The notes beneath the pieces are model-generated. The model did not search any database. It had not been told where the DNA came from and was given only the letters and a program-made list of their open reading frames with translations. Source: JACJYC01 sp964558465 (GTDB lineage Bacteria > Bacteroidota > Bacteroidia > Chitinophagales > Saprospiraceae). Taken from it: a stretch of 64,000 nucleotides of DNA. Location: contig CAZLEF010000019.1 in assembly GCA_964558465.1 (NCBI GenBank), positions 1-64,000 of the forward strand, read 5' to 3'. Positions 25,228 through 33,203 of this stretch are shown one piece after another. Position numbers and translations under genes: made by a program. Within the stretch, counting starts at the first letter, position 1. Every line of letters starts with the position of its first letter.

Positions 25228-28200
25228 CTATTTAACCTGATCAAACTTCAGCCCGCTGGTTCCGCCTCCACGGCCCACTTGTTTTTTATTTCCGTACCAG
25301 ACAAGTGTTTTTCCGTCGAACCATCTGGCCCTTTGCCAGGTGGAAGTGACGGTCTGCCCGGCTTTCGGTACTTCTTCTTCATGGATATAATACGGGGTTG
25401 GGTTTTCATTCAACAAACGGGTCCTGGGAAGGATCAAATTGGTGAAATCAGCCACTGTACGAGGCATGGCCGCCCGTTGCAATTGAATGGACCGGTGGCT
25501 GGCCGGCGTATGGACCGGAATGAAGGGAATCCAGTTCTCCGGGACGGTCGTTGCAAGCTGGAATTTAACCGGGGACGGTTGATCCGGTTCATTTCCGTTG
25601 ACAAGCGGGGGCGGCTCAGCATTTTGTTTCTCCAGATAATTTCTCAAAGCGATGCTTGCCTCATGCCCGTTAAGACCGCCCGTCAGTTTATCGGGAACGA
25701 TTTCTTCAATTGCCCAGACCATATTGGCCATTTCATCCCGGATAAAATTGACTTTTTCGACCGGCTTGCTTTCAAGTATATTTGGGATGACAGGCGCCAG
25801 GAACAAAAAGCTGTCGGGAGGCGTCGTCCCCGCTTCTTTTTCCAATTGGAACACCCCCCATTTCCTGAAGGAAGCGCCCCCGGCGGCGTCCGACCTGTTG
25901 GCCGGATTGATCAGGGTTCTAATACCAAAATTATCCTTTACCTCGATCCCTTCGATTTCTGTAAGGCTGCCGACTGCTGCCTGGTGCGGAATCAGGTACC
26001 AGTTTTCGGCGTAATTGAGCATAAAATCCAGCAGCAACAATTTGGAAACATCGGTGGTGTTGACCAGCATGTTCCCGAAATCGATCTGGTGATCCTCCAT
26101 CTGCCACCACCGGGGATGGGGCATACCCGGAAAACTCAATCTGGAGGGTATCCTCACCCGAACTTCATTTTTGACTACTGCCTCATTGAAGGTTTGCGTA
26201 GGGTCGTCATTTTCAACCTGCGAGTCGATCCGGGCGTCCACGTTGTACCATTCGAGGCGCTCGCCGGGGTATTCCCTCCCAACCAGCTTGACTTTGAGCG
26301 ACCCGTTGGAAGCGTGGGGCGCCCGGCATTGGAACTGGTGTTCGAGAGAATTTTCCGACCATGCAGGATCTGGGCCCTGATCATCAGCGTAATTTTTCAA
26401 ATACTTGTTTAAAAAATCATTCCTGATTTCCTGTAATACGAGGGCGTGAACAGGGCTGACAAATCCGTGGTTGAAAACGGTTCCTGCGTGGATCGCCTCA
26501 AGCAGCTTGCCGCCGTCTGCCGCTCTTCCGCTGGCCGCGTTTATGGCTGACCAGGCAGCTTCGTTGGTCGCCCATTGGACGTATCGGATGTATTCGTCCG
26601 GATCAACCTGCGGATCCGGCCCGGCCGGTAAATCAAACGGGTAAGCTGCGATAAATCCTTGTTTGTATTGCAAAAAAGCCGCCTGGTCGGTTTCGAATTT
26701 CTTTTGGCATAGTTTTATCCAGTAACTCCCGGCCTCCAGCCGCAGCATCCAATCGCCGAGGATATTTACATCGTTTCTTTCCACCAGAAATTCCAGTGGT
26801 ACGTCGTTGTTGTACGGCTTGTTGACCGGGTTGTTCACCAACTGGGTATAGCGGTTGATCATGGTCGTCCTCAAACTGAGCTTGCTGTAAACGATGGAGC
26901 CGCCGTCTTCCCCGTTGAATTCGCCCCACTGCCATTGCCGGGAAAGCATCCACATGGCGTCCCGGATCTCGGCCTGAAGCGCCCGGTCGAATTGCCGGGT
27001 TCTTGCCCTGGGTTCGAGGGCGTTCCATGCAGTAAACGCAAGGGGACATGTTTCGTTGACCGGCCCTGACGGGCATAGCGGTTCCTGGACGGATGCGTTT
27101 TCACTCAGATTTAAGGGAACAGCCTGGTTAACGCTGCCCGCATCCCCGATCTGGGGCGCGATGGCCTTGATCAACAAGCGAACAGGGGGAGCCTCGGATG
27201 CCGGGGTGGAACTCAACTCTGTCAGGCAGCACTCCAGTTCGAAGTCGGTTCTGACCAGTATCGGAGTATCCAGGTTGTTGTTTCGGGGGTCCCTCAAAAA
27301 ACCGCATAAATAAAAACCATCCCCTTCTGAAATGATATCGGTAAGGTGACAGGGCGTTTCCAGTTTGAAAAACTTCACCCATTTCTTTGCCTGGTTGGGA
27401 TTGCTTGGAGACAGGTCGAATTTGATAATGAAATGCTGGAGGGTCGTTGTGGTATGCCCCAGAACATAGACAAATGAACCGGCTGTCAGTACTTTCCTGA
27501 CCTTGCAACTCCCGTTCAGAAAGGCAAACCTGAGGGGACCGAGGACCAGATTCGCCCCTTCGTAACGGCCGTCTGCAACAAAGACATCGTTGTCATTATG
27601 ACCTGCAAGAATAAATTCGTTTGCGCCGGTGGCGACAACCGCATCCACCTCGTCTATAATATTGCTGTCGGGAAAATGGACAACATGACCAATTCTGGTT
27701 TGCAGGTTGGGATCAGTTCGTATCAAAAAACCATCCCATCTGGAGCCAACATTCGTACCGCCGGCGAACAACAAGCTGTTCCCGAGCCTTACACAGTCGT
27801 ACATTTGTTCGTCTTTGCCAAAGTGACAAAACATCGAATAAATGGAGTTTCCGCCTAAACCGACCCGCTCAATCCCGACCCGGTCGAGCCCGTAACTGTT
27901 CCAACCGGAAATGATGTATTCTCCGTGGGGTAACGGGGTCAGCCGAAGAGAATTCCGGGTAGTTGAATTGAAAATTTCCCGGGCAAACTGGATGGTCCCT
28001 TCCAGGGTTATTTTAACCAATAAGTGGCGTACCCGGTTGGGGTTGGTTGTTCGGATGCCTCCCAGTACCATAACCCCTTCCTTGGGGTTAAACAAGGGTT
28101 GCCCCTGGACAAAATAGCAGGAGTTTTTGGGGACCGAGTAAAGTCGCTCCCAGACGACCTGACCATCCTGGTTGAACCGGACGATCAGTCCCTTGTCGCC

Positions 28201-28302
28201 TTTGCTGCCGAATGTTAAAAGGTCAGTGGTTCCGGGAATAGCCAGCAGTTTTGAAAATACCGCGCCGGCGGGTTGGTTGTATTTATTGAAAAAGCTGTTC
28301 AT
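25228..28302 (-). CDS. giant-operon gene 6: 7-repeat propeller fused to a conserved unknown domain
   Basis: 1024 residues, no signal peptide. Residues about 15-390 contain seven repeats of the form hhhhG(x)n-hhhK/R-x-D-x(n)-W/F (LLTFGSKGDKGLIVRFN, VMVLGGIRTTN, YIISGWNSYGLDRV, LLFAGGTNVGSRWDGF, FILAGHNDNDVFV, VYVLGHTTTTLQHF, FYLCGFLRDPRN), which fits a 7-bladed beta-propeller. From about 420 a different domain begins with FTAWNALEPRARTRQFDRAL...RDAMWMLSRQWQWGEFNGED and runs to the C-terminus, ending ARWFDGKTLVWYGNKKQVGRG. From memory, similar 'W.RLEPR...DPLWMLARQWQFGEFQGED' proteins occur in unrelated phyla without assigned function. It is the last gene of the operon, 19 bp after gene 5. Confidence 0.75.
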   Translation of the reverse strand: MNSFFNKYNQPAGAVFSKLLAIPGTTDLLTFGSKGDKGLIVRFNQDGQVVWERLYSVPKNSCYFVQGQPLFNPKEGVMVLGGIRTTNPNRVRHLLVKITLEGTIQFAREIFNSTTRNSLRLTPLPHGEYIISGWNSYGLDRVGIERVGLGGNSIYSMFCHFGKDEQMYDCVRLGNSLLFAGGTNVGSRWDGFLIRTDPNLQTRIGHVVHFPDSNIIDEVDAVVATGANEFILAGHNDNDVFVADGRYEGANLVLGPLRFAFLNGSCKVRKVLTAGSFVYVLGHTTTTLQHFIIKFDLSPSNPNQAKKWVKFFKLETPCHLTDIISEGDGFYLCGFLRDPRNNNLDTPILVRTDFELECCLTELSSTPASEAPPVRLLIKAIAPQIGDAGSVNQAVPLNLSENASVQEPLCPSGPVNETCPLAFTAWNALEPRARTRQFDRALQAEIRDAMWMLSRQWQWGEFNGEDGGSIVYSKLSLRTTMINRYTQLVNNPVNKPYNNDVPLEFLVERNDVNILGDWMLRLEAGSYWIKLCQKKFETDQAAFLQYKQGFIAAYPFDLPAGPDPQVDPDEYIRYVQWATNEAAWSAINAASGRAADGGKLLEAIHAGTVFNHGFVSPVHALVLQEIRNDFLNKYLKNYADDQGPDPAWSENSLEHQFQCRAPHASNGSLKVKLVGREYPGERLEWYNVDARIDSQVENDDPTQTFNEAVVKNEVRVRIPSRLSFPGMPHPRWWQMEDHQIDFGNMLVNTTDVSKLLLLDFMLNYAENWYLIPHQAAVGSLTEIEGIEVKDNFGIRTLINPANRSDAAGGASFRKWGVFQLEKEAGTTPPDSFLFLAPVIPNILESKPVEKVNFIRDEMANMVWAIEEIVPDKLTGGLNGHEASIALRNYLEKQNAEPPPLVNGNEPDQPSPVKFQLATTVPENWIPFIPVHTPASHRSIQLQRAAMPRTVADFTNLILPRTRLLNENPTPYYIHEEEVPKAGQTVTSTWQRARWFDGKTLVWYGNKKQVGRGGGTSGLKFDQVK

Positions 28303-28321
28303 TTGGCTGATTTTTAATGGT

Positions 28322-31300
28322 TCAGGACAAATTGTTTGCGTTGACCTCCCCGAAATTCAGCGCCACAGTTTGCCAGCGGTCGCTTGAAATGGCGCTCAGC
28401 AAGCCCGGCAGGAAGGGGTTGAATTCAGATCCAGGCGAAACGCCCAGCAGATCGGGGTCGATCGCGCGCATTTTGGCAGTGTCCAGTGTTTCGTTCAGGG
28501 TATCCATCAGGTCTTCCCAGGTCCATTTCCCGGTAATTTCCGGAGGAATGGCCAGCAGCAGGGCTTGCGGGGGTTCTGCCTGCGGTTCGTCATAATTAAA
28601 TGCGATGCCGGTGGTTTCCGTCCGGTAGGGGATTTTTTCGGTCCACTCGTCCAGAACAAGCCCGCAACAAAAGGCGTCGGCCGTGCCCGGGAACCCATCG
28701 GGCAGGTTGAGCACCAGAGAGAGGGGATCTCCGGCAATATTGATTTTATCTTCCTCGAACTCAATTCCCAGCCATTGGTCGTTTACCTGGAACGGCAATT
28801 GCAGGGCTGTGAAGTCCTTTTTCACCTGCTGGGCCCCCATGCTTTCCTCGAGTAGCGTGTACAAATGCCAGTTTTTTAATTTTTCACGAACTTTGGCCGC
28901 GCCCTGCAGCCAGTCTTCCATCACCAGCGGGGTTTTTGCGTTTCGCAGCAAGGTCTCCCGGGCGGAATAACAGGAATTGAGGGCGTCGAAATTGTTCGTT
29001 TTAAATTTGGGGAGGATGGGTATTTCATTCCCTAAAATGACTTTAAGTATCTGGGTCAGCTCTTCCAGTTTCTTCTCCGGTTCCGGTGACAAATGAGCCA
29101 GTTGTCCGGTCACTTTTGTCCATCTTTTTTGCATTTCTCCGACCACCCGGGCCGCCTGTGCTTTGAGTTCTTCTGCACTGATTCCATCGAAATCGGCAAA
29201 ACTGGGTGGAATGGATCCGGAAATACCCAGGCAGGAGGCTTTCAAAAGGTGTCTTCGCAACTGGTCGAGCGCCTGTTTCCCGGATGTTGTGGTATAATCG
29301 GTTGTCGCTGAAACAATAGCCAATTGGTTGGACAGGTTGTCGAGGAGAACGCCCATATTAATCAGGCTGATGCGCGCCTCCAGTTCGGTCAGATCAAATT
29401 CACGGGTAATTTCCGCCGCTGTGTCCAGGCTCGATGCATTTTGCAGGTGATCGGGCATCATGACCTGGCTATCCGTTAAAATTTTATACAAACTGCGGGC
29501 CAAAGGCAATATTTCATAAAAAGTTTTTACGGTTAACGGCCACCCATCCCGGTTCCGGAAGTCGATTTTCACCTGAATATTTCTGGTCAGCGTTTTCTTC
29601 GTTCTTAGGGTGCTGGCAATCCGTTGCGCCAATTCGGAATGGCCGTCTTCGAGCGGGCTGTTCAACAGAAACACAATATCCAGCGGCTGAATATACAGGT
29701 CCTTCAAGGCGATCTCCTCCTCGTATTCGAGTTCATTATCCGTACCTGCATTTTCGATATAACTGACCTTGCATCTGACCAACGCCGGATCGCCCAGTAT
29801 CCTGCCTGCCCAGGCATTGAGATAGGGGGCCGCAATGGCCCGGGGTGTTTTGACAGTTGGCGCCCAGGGATCCGCTGCCGGTTGAACTGTATTAAACAGG
29901 AGGCCGACCCTTTGGGTCAATGCAATCCCCGAACGAGGCGTTTCGATGAAATCAGGTTCGGGGATATTTTTCCCTTCGCCAACCGAATTGAGCAGTGCGC
30001 CGGCCCTGGCATGGTTGCCCAATATGGTCTGGTGTACGCCTTCCGCCATGGTCAGGTCGGCGATGGCGTCGATAATGTCTTCCAATTCGTCAATGCTTTT
30101 GTGCATTTCCAGCAGGTCGTTCCCTGTTGCAGTGGTAAAATTTTGAATACTGCTTCCTCCGGTGCGGTACGTCTGCACCAGATTCAGGCCGTGTATTACG
30201 TTATTGGATTCCACCGCTTCCTGCCGGTTCATATCCGCTTCTGCGCTCAGGGGAAACTTTATCCTGAGTGGGTAAATGTACTTATCCAGTTCCAAACCGG
30301 CTATTGCAGCGCTTTTTTCGTGCAGCGATCGTTCAAAGCGATACCCTAACAGGGCGCCGAGTTCCTGGCCGTTGCGCAAGCCCTGGATAATTTCCCTGGC
30401 CAGCCGTACTCTTTTGGAGCTGATGTTGACCTCCATAGCTTTTCGCCCTTTGGAAAGATACCCTTGGCGGAGTACTGCCCCGGTGGTTGCCTGGGCAATA
30501 GAGAGCGCATGGATGAATCCGGCGTTGCCGGTTTCATAGGTCAGGGGGTACGTTTGGCCTGCGTTGGAAAGCTGGCTGGGAATTTCCACATTGGGAACCA
30601 CCTGTCTGGGCGGATCCTTCCGGACGTCGAGTAACCAGCCGTAGGCGCCCAGGAAAGTTCCTTTGGGTGTTGCCGACCTCATTTTGTTGAGGCGGTAGTC
30701 CGCCAGCCCCGTGAGCCAGGCGTCCATCCGGTAGGTGCAAAGGTCGAGGTGTTCGGTGAGCAGCCTTTCCAGCCGGGCGGTGGGCAGGCTTTTCCCGCCG
30801 TTCAGCAGCCCTCCTGCGGCAGTCAGGAATTCCTGATACCGGGAATTGCCGTTCAGGTAGGCGATCGCGGTTTCACTCAAATACCCTTCTTTGTTGGCGT
30901 AAAAATACCAGATCGAGTCGCAGGAACTGTCCGGCAGCAAATTGAGAAATTCTTTGTCCACCCAGCTACGGCTGTTGTCCCTTTCCCAGAGGATTTCCCA
31001 GACCTCCAGTAATAAAGCATGCCGGAGCAGCCGGAACAACAGGGTGTTGGATTCCGCAGCGCCGTTCAGGTAGTTCTTTACAATGTTTACCGTCTGGCCC
31101 GGATCGCTCAGCAGTTGGATATAGTCGTTGCGGAGGGGGGCTTCTTCGGATAAGGGGTCGGGCGTCACCAGGTCCCCGGTTATTTTGTTTTCAAAAGGGA
31201 ACCAGTTTAACATGGCCTCCCGGGTGAGCTGCGCAAGCAGATCGCTGTCGCCGATCAGGTTATTGATTTGGGTATTGACAAGGTTGGCCGCATTCAGTTT

Positions 31301-33187
31301 GTTGTTGAACCAGGTGGCCGGGGTCGGGTTAGAGGCCGAAATATTGGTCAGGAACTGGTAAAACAACAGCGGGCCGATGCCGATCCGCTGGTGGAATTCC
31401 ACGGAGCCGGCCTGAAGGCCGAGTATATCCATAAAGTCCTGCTGCCAGTTGCTGCTACCGTTGGATGCCGTTTTGACCCCCCCTGTTTTTTTCTTCCAGC
31501 TTTCCAGGAAGAAACGCATGGTTTTTCCGATTTTATCCGCCAATCTGTCGGCGGCGTCCCATTTCATCCGGGAATAGGCCGATATGGGCAGCACGCCATA
31601 GGGCTGGTTGCCAACCCGAAAGGCAGATAAACTTCCCCGACCGCTGATATGCCGCACAAAAAAGCCTTTCAAATCCGAAATTTCCGTCAAACTGATGGTA
31701 TTGTGATCCAGGTTGGCCCAATGCGCCAGCAAATGTTTGAGGTAATAACCCAATGTGGCCGGCCAGAGGACCTTGTTCATAGCCGCGGCTTCCTGCCGGT
31801 CGGTATGGTCGGCACTGGCGATATGCTGCAAATGAGACTCGTTGACCCCCAGGGCAAAGCTGAGCCATTGGCCGTCCTTCCATTGACCCTGGGGCGTTGA
31901 GGCGAGGTCGGCGATCAAATTGGCCTGCCGCTCCACCCGGAAAGAAAACTCAGGGTCGGGGCGGAGACCTGAAAACCCGGAGGGTTTTTCTTTGGTATTG
32001 TTGGTGGGCGTTCCCTGGGGTAACAACGCGAATCCGGTCAACCCGTAATGGTGACAATCGATCAATTCCTGGCAGAGGTTTTGCCCTTCGGCTGCGTCAG
32101 AGGTGAGCCGCAGACCCAGGACAAGGATTTTATCGAAGCCTGCGTTGTACTCCGCCAGGGTGATCGGGATTTTTACGGCCATCCCTTCCTCAACCGCCTT
32201 GTCAAAATCAAACAACCATTTGATGGCCGGATCCACCTTGAGTACACCGTTGTTTTCTTCAAAAAAGGTCTCTTCCGAACCGGGGTCCGGGCCGAGGGTC
32301 AGCGGGTAGGCGGTGATTTGCCGGGCGTTGACCTCCCGGTGCCCCGCGCCGCTGTATAGCCTGACTACAAATTTGTCGGGCAGCAGATAGCTCCTTGGCG
32401 GCAGGCTCCAACTCCCGTTTTTATAGCGCATATTGGGGAATACAGGCCTTACCAGTGACAGCAGGTTTTCGTCGGTGGGCCAGTTATCCGGCCGCAGTTT
32501 CAGGGCGATATAAGCCGCCCGCCCACCGCCCATACCCGTGGCAAGCGCCCGCCAGGCAGCCTTGTGTGCCTCTTCCCGATCCGCCGCCGGACTGCCCAGC
32601 GCATTCCAAAGGTGGATCCAGAAGATCTTCCCTGCTTCAATTTCTTCCGCAGTAAGGGCTTTTTCGTGCGTATTGACAAAAATATCGTCCGGAAAAAAGC
32701 GGACGCCCAGGTATTTCTGATTGGCGACATCGTCCGACAAAAACCGGGTTTCAATTCTGACGGGCAGCAAAAGCGCCGGATAGGCGTCTTCCCAGTTTTC
32801 AACCAACGTTTGCGGATCTCCCAGCGTCCATAATTGGTTGAAAGCATCCAGCAGCAGAGTGGTAATTTCCTGCAACCGCTTCACCAACTGGGCTTTGGCT
32901 GTATTCAGCAATTTGAGTTGGGTTGCAATCGGGTCAAGGGGTGTTGGGTTTTGAAGCCCTCCCCCGGGGGTCAAGCCGCCCAAACCGGGCAGTTTCCCGG
33001 GGGCCGGCTTTCTGCCTTTCCCGGTTCCGCCTTTTGTCGGAAGGGTAACGTCTGGCTGAATGGTGCGGGTCATCCTGGATTGCAGGCGGTCAATTTCTTG
33101 TTGCAGCAAATAGAGTTCTTCTTTTTTTTGCAACTGCTCGCTGCGCAAGGACTGGATATAGTCTCTTATTTTTTGAAATTTCTTCAT
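28322..33187 (-). CDS. giant-operon gene 5: 1621-residue protein of unknown function
   Basis: The start ATG at 33187 begins a coiled coil (MKKFQKIRDYIQSLRSEQLQ...ELYLLQQEIDRLQSRM, about 1-50). The frame open to 33298 overlaps gene 4 and is not used. A Gly/Pro linker (about 60-95) is followed by a segment LLPVRIETRFLSD...LGVRFFPDDIFVNTHEKALT (about 140-185) that I recall as the opening of a widespread large uncharacterised family. The remaining 1400 residues are mixed alpha/beta with no catalytic motif I recognise. No signal peptide or transmembrane helix is apparent. It lies 16 bp after gene 4 and 19 bp before gene 6. A structural or scaffold role is inferred from size, the coiled coil and context. 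Confidence 0.7.
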   Translation of the reverse strand: MKKFQKIRDYIQSLRSEQLQKKEELYLLQQEIDRLQSRMTRTIQPDVTLPTKGGTGKGRKPAPGKLPGLGGLTPGGGLQNPTPLDPIATQLKLLNTAKAQLVKRLQEITTLLLDAFNQLWTLGDPQTLVENWEDAYPALLLPVRIETRFLSDDVANQKYLGVRFFPDDIFVNTHEKALTAEEIEAGKIFWIHLWNALGSPAADREEAHKAAWRALATGMGGGRAAYIALKLRPDNWPTDENLLSLVRPVFPNMRYKNGSWSLPPRSYLLPDKFVVRLYSGAGHREVNARQITAYPLTLGPDPGSEETFFEENNGVLKVDPAIKWLFDFDKAVEEGMAVKIPITLAEYNAGFDKILVLGLRLTSDAAEGQNLCQELIDCHHYGLTGFALLPQGTPTNNTKEKPSGFSGLRPDPEFSFRVERQANLIADLASTPQGQWKDGQWLSFALGVNESHLQHIASADHTDRQEAAAMNKVLWPATLGYYLKHLLAHWANLDHNTISLTEISDLKGFFVRHISGRGSLSAFRVGNQPYGVLPISAYSRMKWDAADRLADKIGKTMRFFLESWKKKTGGVKTASNGSSNWQQDFMDILGLQAGSVEFHQRIGIGPLLFYQFLTNISASNPTPATWFNNKLNAANLVNTQINNLIGDSDLLAQLTREAMLNWFPFENKITGDLVTPDPLSEEAPLRNDYIQLLSDPGQTVNIVKNYLNGAAESNTLLFRLLRHALLLEVWEILWERDNSRSWVDKEFLNLLPDSSCDSIWYFYANKEGYLSETAIAYLNGNSRYQEFLTAAGGLLNGGKSLPTARLERLLTEHLDLCTYRMDAWLTGLADYRLNKMRSATPKGTFLGAYGWLLDVRKDPPRQVVPNVEIPSQLSNAGQTYPLTYETGNAGFIHALSIAQATTGAVLRQGYLSKGRKAMEVNISSKRVRLAREIIQGLRNGQELGALLGYRFERSLHEKSAAIAGLELDKYIYPLRIKFPLSAEADMNRQEAVESNNVIHGLNLVQTYRTGGSSIQNFTTATGNDLLEMHKSIDELEDIIDAIADLTMAEGVHQTILGNHARAGALLNSVGEGKNIPEPDFIETPRSGIALTQRVGLLFNTVQPAADPWAPTVKTPRAIAAPYLNAWAGRILGDPALVRCKVSYIENAGTDNELEYEEEIALKDLYIQPLDIVFLLNSPLEDGHSELAQRIASTLRTKKTLTRNIQVKIDFRNRDGWPLTVKTFYEILPLARSLYKILTDSQVMMPDHLQNASSLDTAAEITREFDLTELEARISLINMGVLLDNLSNQLAIVSATTDYTTTSGKQALDQLRRHLLKASCLGISGSIPPSFADFDGISAEELKAQAARVVGEMQKRWTKVTGQLAHLSPEPEKKLEELTQILKVILGNEIPILPKFKTNNFDALNSCYSARETLLRNAKTPLVMEDWLQGAAKVREKLKNWHLYTLLEESMGAQQVKKDFTALQLPFQVNDQWLGIEFEEDKINIAGDPLSLVLNLPDGFPGTADAFCCGLVLDEWTEKIPYRTETTGIAFNYDEPQAEPPQALLLAIPPEITGKWTWEDLMDTLNETLDTAKMRAIDPDLLGVSPGSEFNPFLPGLLSAISSDRWQTVALNFGEVNANNLS

Positions 33188-33203
33188 GGCTTTTTGCTTT
33201 GAA

